Positions 1 through 14,146 of a DNA stretch of 64,000 bases are shown here, in pieces. This DNA comes from Kryptolebias marmoratus (Eukaryota; Chordata; Actinopteri; Cyprinodontiformes; Rivulidae): the NCBI RefSeq assembly GCF_001649575.2, contig NC_051450.1, positions 10,299,956 to 10,363,955 of the forward strand, written 5' to 3'. Each line of letters starts with the position of its first letter. The stretch's first letter is position 1. A model generated the notes under the pieces. The model searched no databases. It had not been told where the DNA came from and saw only the letters and a program-made list of their open reading frames with translations. The position numbers and the translations under genes are program-made.

Positions 1-2235
1 AAACTGTTATAGTTTTGATCTCATGGCATTCTGTTCTTTTGTCACCATCTATTCAACTATTCCTTTATGAGTGAATACCTGCAAAAGGCCTAACATTCCC
101 ATCAACGTCATTACTATTTCTTTTATAATACAGTCACAACACAAGGTTGTACCTTTTTGAAGCTGAAATAAATTTACCATATTGTGAATGATCTGTCTAT
201 TCTGCACAGTTTAACACATTAAGTTTGTAGTTTTGATCTACGGCTTGACTTCCTTCAAAAAATTACCATCCCCATTTATTCAAAGATCAATCAAATTTTG
301 AAGGATGACTCTGCAGTGTGTTTCTTAAAGAAAAGCCCTGAGACCAGAAGAGACAAACCAGCTGGAATGACACATCTGGAAAAAAAATTGTCAAAAGGCA
401 AAAGAGTGAGTGGAGCAAAAACCATTAATTTAAAGAGCTTTCCTCTTTCCCTCTAAATGTTACAGCAAGTAAACTTGGTTACAGCTTTAAAGGGCACGGT
501 TGTTACTGAACCACACTGACTCTGCTGTACAATGAGTTCATTATGCTGCATAAATGATGACACACGATACAAGTTGGAAGTATTTCTGTAGGAAATGCTG
601 TCGTCAGCGGGGCCTAAAGCTGTGTCAAAACTTCATAAAGTGTTCTGAATTAGAGTGTTTATTTCCCGGGAGCGGTCAGCTTCCTGGTTTTTTGCGCCAC
701 AGAAGCCTGATGTGTGAAAACATGGAATTTCTAACAGGCTGGAAAGTGACTGTCATGGTGGAAAGATAGAAACAGGCAGGTATTTGTTTGGCTGCACAGA
801 GAGGACAGAAAGAGGACGTGTCCTAATGTTCTGCCATACAGTGATGAAGCGACTGAGTGTATGAAGTCACAGAGTATCAGATAAACATATGTCTGTTTGT
901 CTGTGCTTCTGATGACAGAGCTGATAGTGAAGTTTCCATGGCATTACAAGGCAGGTTTCTGCACAGATTTCCTTTTGTTATTTGAAACTTCCTTTTCTCC
1001 ACATTAGCTTTACTGAACTTTGTGCTTTGGTTTCTTCTTGTTTGATCAGCCTGCCACTACTAAACCAGAATATTAGTGTTGAAAACAAGAATGTTTTGCT
1101 CTCAGGCAAATTATTAAGTTGTCCTTTTGCTTAAATTAACAGTCTGCAAAATTCAAACTCCAAGAGCATTTTGTAAAGTTTAGTTTTGTTCATTATTATT
1201 TGAAAATGTGTTTTTTTTCCTCTGCCAAAAAAACAGCTTTCATTAGTCTCTAAAGGCTTTGAATGAGAATAAAGCAAAACAAAAGCTTTCTGTTTAAGTT
1301 AACTAATAAGGTCTGAATAGTGTTACGTTGAAGTTATACAACTCTTTGTTAAAACAGGATGCATTTTTTGTCTCTTTTATGTTGTAAAGGGAAAGTGACA
1401 CAACAATTCAAGTATACATTCTTGCCTTGTAAAACATGATTAAAAATGAACTAAACTTAATTATTAGCTTTTTCTGTCATCAAGAAAAGGAAATAGTTTT
1501 TGAACTGATGTATAGTTTGTATTTTTGAACTAATATTTAACTAAATATCTAAATTGGAGTCTGGAGTTAATAGTTTATTTACACCTTTACCAGCTGTTGC
1601 ACTTGGCCGGTTGACAGGAAATACAACCCCAATGACGCTAAAACAATTAAATGGATTAGTGGAAGAGTGTGAAGGATCTTTGTTGTTTCCAGTCAGCTGA
1701 TAGAAATACGTGAAACTGTAAAGTCTTCTTTTGTCTGGCACGCTCATGCCACTTCTCCATTGGCTTTTCCAAAGGCAGAGCTATTCTAAGTTATATTCAG
1801 TAAAACTGTCTTCTGTATGTTGTACAAAAGTAACTTTTTTGTACAAAATTGTAATATTTTAGCATCTAAAGGTCGAAGGGTTTATGAATGGACCTACTTA
1901 CCGGACGTTCAAGCTTGTGGGGCCAGTTTTAAAAATCCCCTCCTCGCTATTTAAAAAGACAAATTGCTCTAAAACAAACCCTGTCATAACATAAAGCTCC
2001 AAAATGTTTTTTTCATGGATTAGTGGCTGCCAACTGGCTAAACATACAAAACGTTCTGCACACGCAAACCTCACTTTCTACTGAGACACATTACTCTGAA
2101 AGTTGTGCTGCATGGATGAAACACACACAGATTTTGTGCTCACTTGCACAGCGTTCTGAATTTTCGACAAATGATTTTCAAAAAGGGCAAAAGAGGCCAA
2201 ACTACCACTACCTTTGACTTAATGTGAGCAGATTA
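1..2235. other. No gene recognised
   Basis: AT-rich, stop-dense sequence on both strands with homopolymer runs. No exon with flanking splice sites and no clear repeat was seen. Confidence 0.5.
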
Positions 2236-2730
2236 TCATCATATGTTTTTAGTAGCGTTTGTCTGCACAAGATTTCTCAAAGTTGTGAGTGGATTTTATG
2301 AAATGTTCCGGAAACAAAGATGGTACAAGGAACAAGTGATTAGATTTTGGTGGTGATCTGCTCAAAGGTCAAGGTCACAGGCAATCCTTTGCTCTAGCTA
2401 TGCAATAATGTAGTGTAGGGATATCAAACTGCACAGCTGGACACCTCATGGGTCAAGGTTGATGCCTATTGATTTCAAGGTCACAGGGCATTCCTTTGTT
2501 AAACACTTGTCTTTGCTCCAACAGCCGACCCCTTAGTTACCTCTGCCAAGGAAGTTCTGCTTTTAGTGTGTCCATTGGTTTGTTTGTTTGTCTGTTAGCA
2601 AAGATCAGGCAAAAACTAAAGAACAGATTTGGAGGAAATTTTCAGGAGATGTTGGAGTTGTTACAAAAAACAATGGATTTCATTTTTTTAATGACACTGT
2701 GGCCTTGGTGACGGTTTGCATCCTCTGAGG
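2236..2730 (+). repeat. Two partial copies of a dispersed repeat (family B)
   Basis: The segment CTCTGCCAAGGAAGTTCTGCTTTTAGTG... with GTTTGTTTGTCTGTTAGC and GGAGGAAATTTTCAGGAGATG (2540-2700) is a degenerate copy of a widespread animal repeat. An adjacent piece at 2242-2400 carries its next part (ACAAGTGATTAGATTTTGGTGGTGATC). The pieces are out of the usual order, which suggests two nested or tandem partial insertions. A deleted relative is at 8116-8220. No coding capacity. Confidence 0.6.
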
Positions 2731-3864
2731 GCTTCTAGATGTGGTTGTGGTTTTCATTTCAAAAGCATACTGAGCAGTTTGGTTTTTTTTATTTGTTTTG
2801 GTGGCCTAATGTTGCAATGACACATCTGCCAATCTTAAAGATTTCTGCTCAAACAACCTGGGCCAATTTATGGATTTATGTTTTGTTTTTTTGTTTTTTT
2901 TCTGTTACAGACACATAGAGGTAGATGCTGCTAGCTGCACACTTTTTAAACATGTTAGTGTTGTGAGCAAGCTCTATTTTGTTCTATTTTTATACAGTAA
3001 GCTAAAGCTTTTAAAACTTTAGTGCCTCGTATTATTTCCTGATTTAAAAAGCACCATTTTTCCTTTTTTCTCTTCATTTTCTCACTTTAAATTTGTGACT
3101 TTTTCTTTTGAAAAGAAAAAAAACAAAAATCACATCTTTTTTTAAAGAAAAATCTTAAAAATTACATCCTTACTGGCATTAAGTTACTGCCTGTCCCTCC
3201 CAAGCTGACTCGGGTCAAAGGGTCCTGCCTCCCACAACATAACCTTTGACAAGTTTGGACTTGTCACCATTTGCTGAGAGGCTGTGGTGGTGTTGTGTCT
3301 CCAGTGAAAAATCAAAGAAAGTCTTAAATTTAAGGTTTTCACAAAAGAAACTTTGAGTTTGAGACATAAACATTTTGTCTCGTATCTTTGGTTGGAACAC
3401 CTGCAGGCTGCTACTGAAATCAGTTGATCTGCTGACAGCTTTTGATGGCTTTCGTTGTAATTACAGAGGGGGATGGGTGGTTTTTCTTGGGGAACCTGAT
3501 ACGTAAAACGGTGACAGATTGACGTGTGGATACGAAGACATTCCAGAAGAGCATCTGTAGGAGAATGTGATTGTTTCCCACAGAGAGGTGGGATTAGTGG
3601 TTCAGTCTGTGTTCGTATGTGTGCAGTCAGCTGGTCTACAGCTGGTTTGTGAACATACTGTCGACTCATTTCCTGAAAATCCCAGCACTGATCTAATTAA
3701 CAGTCTGGTCTCAATTTACCCTATTGTTTCAGCACCGCTGGCAAGTAAACATCACCAAACATCTGTCTCATCTCTCCTCCCTTACACAATTTTTGTCAAG
3801 CTCAGACACTTCTCTGGCTAAACTAAGATAAGCTCTTCTTGAAAAGCTTTTTTGAGTTGTAGTT

Positions 3865-4460
3865 GTTTTGGTCAAAGCTTGTAAATAACATCATGCATGG
3901 TCACACACAATATTTGGATCTTACATGATTTGTTTGCACTCAGAGTATGTGTTGAGGATGACTCTCTTCTACTCCCACACCAAATTTTAGCTCAATGTCT
4001 GTAAAATTGGCATAGTTATAGCCATAGTTTTTCATTTAATAAGGTTAATTAGCAATCATCTTGAATTGGTTTAACTCCAAAGTGAATCAGTTGTAGACAC
4101 ACACCCAATTATTACTTTCTGAGAGTTTTATCAAACTCTGGCCAGTGGCTTATGACATATTTTGCTAATAGACAGAGGCAGTTGACTCCAACAATTAATG
4201 CAAAAGTTTTAAAGAAACATTTTGCACAATTAGTTTGTTCTCAATGTATGTGTTGGGATGACTGTCACCTGCTACCACACAAAATTTTAGATCGACCCCA
4301 TTGAAATTGGTAGCGCTATTGACATTTAGGCATTTGTGAAGGTTGATAAACTTTGGTGGCCATCTTGAACTGGGTTGACTCCAAACGTTAATCAGTTTTA
4401 TATGTACATTGAGTGAGTATAATCTCAAATTACATTATCATGAAAAGCAGCAGTCAATAT
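3865..4460 (-). repeat. Two adjacent copies of a dispersed repeat (family A)
   Basis: Copies at about 3865-4177 and 4195-4460 share in order a Cys-codon-free AT-rich unit: AGTATGTGTTGAGGATGACT, ACACCAAATTTTAGCTCA, a TTGAATTGGTTTAACTCCAA block and ATTTTGCTAATAGACAG. The second copy has the same landmarks with substitutions. Both are opposite in orientation to the copies at 11033, 14147 and 28274. Adjacent same-orientation copies suggest tandem duplication or repeated insertion. Confidence 0.65.
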
Positions 4461-7400
4461 AAATCCCCCCAAATATCATATATCACTTTAAAAATGATTG
4501 ATAATGTGAGAAGAATTACAAAAGACAACAACTCCTTTGCAGAATTCAGCTCAACTACAATAAAATCATTAGCTGACTTTTGCTAATCACATGATTTTAA
4601 TATTCAGTAACAATTTCCATCACATTAGTTTACAAAGGAGATTTCAAAGGATTAGCTGTGAGACTTTTAATCACACCATGCACTGAATAACCAAGCCCTC
4701 TGAAAGGCTGGAGCAATACAGTAGATCAGAAGAGAGATGAAAAACAAAGTGCTAAATGTATAAAAGAAGACATACGGTGAATAGGTCTTATCATTATCAG
4801 GCTGTATCTCTTCATTTTGCTGCTGTCGTCTTACAACCTCTTTCTGACCCACACACGCAGTAGAAGCAGCTGCACAGAGAACTTTTATTAGCTATCCATC
4901 TCACACAGTTCTTCTGGCTGCTACGTCCCATCTACAACATTTTCCTGGCCCGAAGTTTGACAGCCGCAAGGGATTTTGATCATTTCTCTGTGCTTTCAGG
5001 TGGTTTAGAAATCATTGTAAAGACAGAGGACATGGAGGTAATGGGTGTAACTAGCTTCATGTACATCAGCTGTAACAATAAAACCACCTGTCTCATATTC
5101 TGTGGGTCAGCTCTGAATCATCCAAACTCTAACTTAAAACCTCTTTTCTTATCTCTTGCTGTGATATCTGGCATGGTATGTTGGCAGCAGATGTTTTGGA
5201 TCTTACAGGTTACGACTTGGGCCTCCAAGATGCTTATATTGATTGGTTATAGGAAGCTTTATGATCGTTAAAGAATTAGGCTTTTTATTGTGTTTCACAA
5301 GCAGCTTTTCTACTGTTACATTGCAGTTTGGAGATAAGAGAGGCCACCATCATTTGTGTGAGGAATAAGACCAAAAAATCCTTCAGACTTCAAAGGAGAT
5401 CTAGAGTCATGTATCAAAGTTCTCCTGTAAAACTGTTCAGCACTAATCTGTAAGATTGAGCTTTTTGCTGCTTAAAAAAGGCTTGTATATGTAAGTGCTG
5501 ACTTTCTAGTTCATTATACTCAAATGTATACCATTCAAATTCACACTGACCTCATGTCAATGCATGTTTATTTTTTTTGACCAAATACAGAAATCCTTAA
5601 AAAATTGAAGACGGGACTCTCTGGTCAAATGCCAAATGCCTTTCTCATAACAGCATCACATTGTAGTTTGTGTCTTTTTAGAAAGATAAGCAGCCTTGGA
5701 AAATTAAGAGAATACTGAGCAGATAATATATTGCTTTATTCTCCCACCAACCAGTTCTAATAAAAATAATAATGTAAATTTATTCAGTTATGTAATAATT
5801 GTAAAATCAGTTATAAGCCTAAAACATATCTGCAAAACCCATGTTGATCTTCTCATAATTGGCACATCAGTTGATCCCCTTTGGGACCAACATCGCAGTT
5901 TGGAAGAAGTTTAAGATGAATTATTCAAAACAGCAATGAACGGATTGGGCAACAACTTGTGAAACCTGTCTTATCTGCTATTGATGATTCCACTAATTAA
6001 ACCTCTATTAGATGAAGGCAGTAATACCCTTGTGTTTGAAGCTCTATTGCAACATTTCATCAGAAATCTTATGTGTCTCAGTTGGTTGAGAAGGTTATTC
6101 ACTAATTCCAAGGTTTTTGTTTCAATCCCTGACTGATCAACACAATATAAAGCCAACATTATTATATTGTAAAATATGTATTGTATTTTTTTTTTATTGC
6201 AGCAGTAAATTATCCTGCAGTAACATTGGATGAATTTGAAGCTGACTTAATTTTTTTTTTTTTAAATAAACAAATATTTTCCACAGTGAGTGAAAGAGAT
6301 CTCTCCCCTCTAGTTTCACGCTATGTTAAACAAACTCAATTATTGCATTGGGCGAAACTAGAAATGTAAGACTGGTAGTCAGATTAAAACTTTCTGCAAG
6401 GGTTTTTGAGAATAATTGAAAAAAAGAAGTAGTTCCTGAAACCTTATAAACTCATTTGAAAATTCATCCTCTAGTTAAAAAGAAATGTTCCACTTGTGAG
6501 GTAATAATTGCTTCTTATCGATATTTTGTTTGCTTTTTGGTTCCTGTAGAAACAGACATGAAAACACTCTCGAACTATGGTATTCAGGCTTCCAACTAAG
6601 ACCGAGATGATTATTTGTGGTTGGTTCAAACAAGCAGCAAAAAATCAGTTTCCTTCAGTAGTTTTTTCCAGGAATGGAAAAAAATAAGCTTAACACTTCT
6701 GTTTACTTTGCTTGAGTTGTTATAGTAAAAAGTAATTTCCTTTTTAAAGAAAACATACAAATAAAAGTGAATGAAGCGTAGCAGTGTGTAGACGTGAAAA
6801 GAAACAGTTTCACTGGAAAATCATTGTTGCTACAGGAACATATTTGGCAATTTAGACCTTAAATTAACTACAGGATTGAACTGTTAGTTTAAATGTCTGG
6901 GTTTGTTTTTTTTTTCATGGCAAACCTAGAAGTGTCTCAGCTAAAGGGGCAGCTTTTAACCAGACACAACTGTAAACAGTTTGTCTGTGACTGATTTTCT
7001 GCTATATCTATTAATATGCCTCTGTCACCAACATATCTGCGTGAACTCATGCTAAACCGTTTTTTTTCTTTTTTTTTAAATAAAAAGTTAACTTTGACCA
7101 GATTGAGCACAAAAGACTCAGCCTAAAAAAATTGAAGCATCGTGTCGGTTTTTTTTTTTTTTTTTTACTATTTAAGCAACAACTTTTCATGAATTGGTTC
7201 CAACCTAGCAATGTGGCCAAAAAGAAAAGACACTATTGCAGTGTTGTGGTCATATGACACCACTTAGGAGGCAGGATTTTAAACCTTTCCCTCCAGCAGC
7301 AGTTATAAAACATGTATTCTCTTCCAAGATGTCTTCAGTAAATTAACACCATATTACAAGCTTCAGTATTTTTTTTTTAGGCCTGGGAGAGAAGCAGTGA

Positions 7401-8115
7401 CAAATCTCAGACATTTAGGTTTTATGTCTCAAGTTTAAGGTTTAAAAGACAGCCCATTTTGAGAAAACAAGTTCTGTTTAATTGTGGTAGGCTTTGTTCC
7501 TTTCACACTGTGTTCTGTTGGTCATTCAGCAGCATGTGTAACAGTTTCCTTTCAGTTTCTTTCTCTTACGCTTAAAGACATGTTTTTAATGGCAAGAGTT
7601 TAAAACTGTGAACTAGTGTGCCGCTTACAACGCTTAACATGGTGTCTTTCAGTCTGAAGACTTGATTAAACTGAATGGAAAAGAATGTCCATGGCGAAGT
7701 GACAAAAGACTGAAGAGAACATTTTATCCAGTTTCAGAGTTTTATCAACAAGATGAGCACTGGCAGAAAAAAATATGGAAAACTCTAAAAAGCTTAGCTG
7801 TTTACAACTAATATTCATATGACTGAGATTTCATAACCCTCTGTGCACACTTTCCAAACAGGTGTTTTGTTTTTCTAGCATTTGGTACCAATTTGTATTC
7901 ATTATTAGTACAAGTAATAGGATTGGATTACTGTTGACTTAAATAGGTCATTCACAGTGCACATAATCGTAGAAAGGAGGGGGGCATAAAAGCAGAAACA
8001 ACATTTTGATCATTAAATGAACTGCATACAAATAACAAAATCCACAAGTGGATTTTTCAGCATCTCTTAAAACCAAAACACTTGCCTATTTATGTTTTTT
8101 TTATTATGTCCACCA
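4461..8115. other. No gene recognised
   Basis: AT-rich, with long A and T runs (about 6188, 6250 and 7150). Open frames are all about 100 codons or less and lack any family resemblance. Confidence 0.5.
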
Positions 8116-8220
8116 AGGACGTAACGTTTTTGGTAGTGTCCGTCCATCCATCTGGATTAGACTATCTTTTTAATGATGCGATCGCTTGGCAGACGTTTGC
8201 GCTCTGTGAGTGAATTTAAA
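8116..8220 (+). repeat. Internally deleted copy of repeat family B
   Basis: The left part, CCACCAAGGACGTAACGTTTTTGGTAGTGTCCGTCC, corresponds to the start of the family. The right part, CTTGGCAGACGTTTGCGCTCTGTGAGTG, is typical of its end. Little remains between, so this is a short deletion derivative. Confidence 0.6.
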
Positions 8221-9089
8221 GTTTGGCTTGTTTTAAATTTTGCAGGATAATTCTGATCATTAGCTAAAAAGACCCTTTTACCTCCCGGTTGTGGAAAGTT
8301 CATTCTAGGTCTGACGCTCTGGATCAAAGAACCTGTCAGAGCACCAAGTGGGTACTTGAGGAGTTTTATGGAGGCTGACAGCTATGTGTAATATCTTCTG
8401 TTTTAGGGTGACTTACAAATCTGGAATCCTTTACACCCATGAAAAGATTCACACACGTAATACGCACAGCTTTAGACCAGCGGAACCATAGTTGAGTCGT
8501 GACCTCTGGGTAAAGTTACAATAGGTCTGTAAATCAAACTTCTGTAAAGTGCTGATTATTATCAGTGAGAGGGGGAAGAAACTGTATCATATGCCATATA
8601 CTTTTGGGTTAATCTTCTGTCTTTTAGTTCAGTTGAATTTGTGATTAAAGATAAGGCTTAGAAAGATAGTGGTCATGGTATGTTTTCAGGAGAGGAAAAT
8701 AAGATCTGAATAATTAGAAGCAGCTGTGCTTGGCTACAGTAAAGGTCTGTGTAACTTATAGTTGCCTGACTTATGGTTTTTGTTCTCATAGCAGATTGCA
8801 GGGTTATCAAACAATGACGAATAAATTTCCACTTGGAAGAAATATCAAGTTCAGCCAAAAGGCTTTGATTACACAATAGATGGTTAAACTGGTTAAGCTG
8901 TATCTATTCTGGAAATAAATTTAATAATCAGGTAATTACCTTTAGGTCTCTGCTGTATTAGATTAATTTTTTAAATATTTTTTTTATTTTTTTTATTTAC
9001 AATTTATTGTTGTATCGTCTCTCAAAAAAAATTTAGTTTTCATTTTACTCATCAGTCTTCATAGAGTTCTCAAATATCTACACGTAAGT

Positions 9090-9760
9090 CTTTTGGTGGT
9101 GCTCAACCAAAAAAAAAGAGGGATGCTTCCTTCAAGTCAGGTGGCGAGTCTTTTTCTTGAACAGAGGGGTTCGAGTATCTTGGAGTCTTGTTCAGAAGTG
9201 AACTCGAGGGAGATGGATCGACAGATCGAGGCCCCATCTGCAAAAATGAGGATGTTGCTGTGGATTGTTGAGGTAAAAAAAAGGAGCTGAGCTGAATGGC
9301 AAAGCTCTCAAATTACTGGTCTGTATGGTCATGAAATATGGCTAATGATCAAAAGAAGAAGATCCTGAATCCAAGCCGCTGAAATAGACTTCCTCCATGG
9401 GGTGCCTGGGCTCAGCCTCAGAGATAGAGTAAGGAGCTGCATCAACCAGGGTGAGCTTGGAGTGCTCCTCTGCACTGAAAGGAGTCAGCTGAAGTGGTTC
9501 ATTCATCTGATTAGAATGCCTCCTAGGTGTACCTCTTTGGAGGTTTTTTCTAGACATGTCCCATTGGGAGGAGACCTCAGGGCAGAGGTCTCCTGCTACC
9601 AGGAAGAATTAGATATCCTCTCTGACCTGGGAACTCCTTGGGATCTGCCAGGAGGAACTGGAGACTCACTGAAGAGAAGGGTGTTTGGGTTATACTCCTG
9701 GACCTGTTGCCTCCTCATTCTGACCATAAATAAGCAGAAGAGGATGGACGGTTGATTGGT
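9090..9760 (+). mobile_element. Decayed 3' part of an RTE-like LINE
   Basis: Degenerate reading frames resemble the C-terminal end of the reverse-transcriptase polyprotein of a common fish non-LTR element. In order: SSILESCSEVNSREMDRQIE, a KKRS segment, GLSLRDRVRSCINQGEL, then ERSQLKWFIHLIRMPPR and FSRHVPLGG. The unit ends with AGAGGATGGACGGTTG, a decayed form of the GGATGGATGG tail. Several frameshifts and stops make it inactive. The family name is from recognition of the segment order, not from a search. Confidence 0.75.
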
Positions 9761-12700
9761 TCTTGGACTAGTGCATTAACATAAAGAACCTGAATATAGA
9801 CCCTCGGTAAAAGGTTAATGTGTTTTTGAAAGAATTGGTGGATTTTAGCATTTCTTGGAATGAAACGCTTCTGATTTAAGTTTTTCATTTATCTTGGCAA
9901 AAATGTTCAAACTGAATGACAGGTACCATCAGTGCAATCACATTAAAGTCCCTTCAGAAATGCTCTCTACAGTGTCCAAACTCTCAACAAATAAAACCCA
10001 GAGAATTTTCCTAAAGCTATAATCAGGTTTTCTTGGAAGTAAACTTTGGATTCTTGCCTTGTTGAATTCTGAAGCTTTGCTCCAGCCAGAGACGGTATGT
10101 TTTTCCTTCTGTCTTTACTTGTCTCCCAGCTCCTATCACATGAAAAAAATAAATAACACACTATGTTTAAATGTTTGGATAAGGTTATTGGGGTGATGTT
10201 TGATGCCTAATTGCTCATAGAGCCAAAAATTTAATCATAATTTTATCAGACCAAAAACATCTTATGATCTAGAAGTTTTCAGCTGCAATTTGACAACTCT
10301 CTGCAGACTGTGGAAGAGTTAACTTTAATTTTTAAGTTCAAGTTAGAGAGTTCCATTCATAGTAACCAGAAGTTACTTGTCTGGCCAGTAGTCTTCATTC
10401 CTGATAAATCGGTTCCTAAAAGGTCTGTAAGTTGGTTCCAAACGTTTTTTATTATTATTGTTATTTTAGAGAAATGGAAACTGTTGATCCTTGGAGCTCC
10501 TTTTCAAAAACATTTTCTTGGGACCTAACCCAGATCTGTGCTTTCACACAGTCATGTGTTGACGGTCGACAGACAATTATTCTGACATCATGGCATGGTT
10601 TTAAAAAGTTCTATCAACATTGTGGGCTTCATCTTTTAAAACTTCCGTGTCTGTCAGTTTGTCTTTGTTCAGCATCATAGCAAAACTAAAGGGTTTTTGT
10701 ATTGTCCCTATTTTATTTCTCGTCTAAAAGTGTCAAAGAGACGGAGATCAAAAATGCTTTTATTTTTTCCACGTTTTTGGCCAGCAGCTATGGAAACACT
10801 GCAAAATGTGTCTGTCTTTCATTGACAATTTTACTTTGAGAAGATACACAAAGATGTTCTGTGAGTGATTCAGACAGACAGAGAGGAACAAGAGTAGAGA
10901 CAAGCTGAAGATTTCTAACCTCGACTTTAAAAAACAGAGCTAGTATGTTACTGTGTAGAGCTGCAGCTGGTCAGACCTGCTGGACAATTAGCATTGGTAA
11001 CCAAACTGTTGAGATAATGGCTTTAGTAAGCACAAAAAACTATAACTCAGTTAATTTTACAGACATTGAGCTAAAATGTGGTGTGGTGGTAGCTGAAAGT
11101 CATCCCCAACATGTGTTCTGAGCTCTTAGAGATTATGTAAAGTTTTTGTTCAAAACTTTGGCATGCAAGGTGGTGGGAAACGTGTATCGCTTCAAAGAAT
11201 GCTAATTTAATTTAATTACTGATTAATAAGGTAGGCATTGCCAAAAATAAACACTTTGCTTCAAAAGTTGCATTATAAAGTGGATCTTCTATTTTGTAAA
11301 AAAAATATTTGGCTTTATATCTACCAATCTTCATTTTGCTTTCCTAATCTCTTCAGTCATTTTATCTTCTCATGCATGACAAGTGAAGGCCAACTATAAC
11401 CCTCTTTGTAATTTCTAAACTCCATAGCACAGATCAATATCCACTTTTTGTAGTTTTCCAAACATTCAGATGGCATACTTGCTTCCAATATATTTAAGAC
11501 ATGTACATACTGGAAATCTTTGTGTAGCTGAGTTTTCCTGAAGGACCATGTCACATTGCTCCACACATTTGCTAATAAGAAATTTTAGATTTTAATAACT
11601 ACTTAATGAGCTTGACCTGGTTTGACTTGACAAAAGATCGTAACAGCTGCAGCTTGTTCCCAGTTGTTGGACACAGAGGTCAAGGATTGGGGTTATCTCC
11701 TCCCTACAGTGGACCAGGACAATATTTTGTAAATAGAAGCAGCTGGTGTGCTTTTTGAGACAAATTAGACCCTAACACAGCTTTGTTCAGTTACTTTCCC
11801 AAGTAACCTTTTTGCACCACTTTATTAGGCAGTAATTGCTGTTTTAATTTTCATAGAGCTTCTCATGAGATCGCTTGGCAGTTGAGCAGAATAATTAACA
11901 AAAAGGGTGGCCTGTAGAAGGAAATTAGAAGGCTCCACTTGGGAAGCATTTATGAACAGCTCTTCCTTTATTTATTCTAAGAAATCAGAAGTAAACATAC
12001 ATTTCCCTTTTTACATAATTGTGTTTACTGCAACCACCTAAGGGTCTGTTATAAAAAGTGCAGTTTTAAATAAAAGTACATTTGTCAAAGTCAAAAACAC
12101 AAATGGTGGATGTGAAAGTAAAAAGCATCGCATGAGAAGCTCACAAACTGCATGTAAACATCCTTATTTTATAACTAGGGTTTACACAGGATAAAGAGGT
12201 CTGCATTTGAGAGATTTTCCAAAGCTATGTAGAAGGTTATGATGTCAAATAAACAACTGGATTTATAGAGAGCTATAAGACCATTTTAAGTTTAAACGGG
12301 CACTAAATGTTGGATCTGATTGTGATCCTAAAGGTGATAGCTGTGTGCTCACCATTCAGGTTCCAAACAGCAAACTAGAAATAGGATTTATTTGTAAGCC
12401 TTGCAACAAAATATTTTGTCTCAGATATGTTTCATGATTTTTTTTATTTTTTGGTAGGACTTAAGATTTTAAATGCAGGCTGTATTTTTTTTACCCCCTT
12501 GTTTGTATGGATAACATAAACCTATTTGAGGCAGTAGTTACCTACAGTGGCCACATGTATAAATATCCACTGAATAAAAAATTCCCATTGGAGATCAGCT
12601 GTTTGTAACTCAGGTCATCCTGGTCATCCTGATCTGGGTCAGCTGTACTGGTTAAGACTCTTTAAACACAGACAGACAACCAGCGCCTGTGAACGCAGCC

Positions 12701-14146
12701 ACACTTAGGTCAATGAATGGACTGAACGGTGAATGTGTTGGCCAAAAGTCTGGTCTTCAAACTGAAGTGAACAGCTCACAATACAGAGCCAAACAGATGG
12801 TATCACTCAATACTCCCCTCTCTGTGTAAAAACACTTTAGATAGGCTCACGAGTATCCTCTACGTGATGAATAAAACTATGCTAGACTTTGAGTGAGTCT
12901 AAAGCCTGGGCAGACTTTAGTGGAAAAAAGGAAAAATGATATTGAAGGGATTTCTTTCTGGCTTGATGAGCTGTCACATATGAAAACATTGTAGGACCAT
13001 TCAGTTTCACCACGGTAAATTGCTGAGTTTATGTTTCTTTTCTTCTTTGTTCATGTCTTTTTATTCCTAAGGAGACAATTTTTCCATTTCTTATATTGAT
13101 TCTTTTTTGTTCTTTTCACAAATGCCATGACTAACCTTTACTGATTAAGTGGTAGAGTTTATTTATTTATATTTCAGCCTTACTGAACATCTTTTAACAG
13201 ATGGTTTCCTCCTTTTTATTTGGTCACTTACTGTTATTACTTTATCTAATTTTTATTCTTTACACATTTTTCTCTTTCTTGCCCACTGATGTTCAGTGGT
13301 CATGATAAATTTAAGGAGTGAATTTTAGTAATATCTGCTCAAGTTCATTGGATAGCAAATAAATCTTGGACATGGCAACAAACTGTTAAAACCAAGTTTT
13401 TCCAGCTAGCCAATCATTCCTCTGACACTTTGGTTAGAGCGCAGTTTCTGCAGCTGGTTAAACAAGGCTTGGGGTAAACCAACATAAGATGCTGTTTACA
13501 CAACCCCATGATATCTGAATCTCGTGGACAGCCACTTTCAACATCAGAGTGTGGTCAGTCTAATTAACTCCAAGGGAAGAAAATGTGTTTCTAAATCCAA
13601 GCAACAAAAAAAAAGTTTGGATTAAGGTTGAAACTGGGAAAACAAAATCCTTTTAAAGTGCTTAAACTGCAGGACGTAGAAGGAAAAAGTTGACTTTTAT
13701 GCAGTGTATTCTGGCTCCCTTAATATTTATTATGTTACTCTGATGGTCCAGTGGTGAGAAGAATCCCTGAAAAACTCTCTGTATCAAGGGAAGGATTGTT
13801 AGGAGTGAAAGGCTAGGCCAAATTCAATCTGACGATGTTCTTTTAATCCTTTCAGACATTGTGAGGAAGTAGTAAAGGGTAGGGAATGAAACTAGTGAAT
13901 AGGACTTAAAATGTCCCTTCCATGATTTGCACCCTTAAATTAAAAGAGGTGAAACATTGTTGACAAGTTCAAAACATGGTAATATCAAAGTGATTATTTA
14001 TTTATTTTAAATGTCTTTTACTTGTTTTTATTGCAAACAATCATGTACTGAAGCTGTCTGAGATAGCAAAATTATTTATGAATCAGTAGAAAATAATCAC
14101 TAAATGTTCATTTACAACTCATTACCAGTCAGAGTCAATACTGTTT
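9761..14146. other. No gene recognised, apart from a family A repeat copy
   Basis: Only short frames occur. The family A repeat copy at 11033-11180 is annotated separately. Otherwise nothing is supportable. Confidence 0.5.
11033..11180 (+). repeat. Dispersed repeat family A, partial copy
   Basis: Shares CTATAACTCAGTTAATTTTACAG, GAGCTAAAATGTGGTGTGGT, GTCATCCCCAACATGTGTTC and CTTTGGCATGCAAGG with the copies at 14147 and 28274. Confidence 0.65.

Noticed and set aside
3184..3669. 161-codon ORF on the - strand
   Set aside because: It has no recognisable domain, lies in a gene-free AT-rich region and has no splice or promoter support. Its composition looks like chance.
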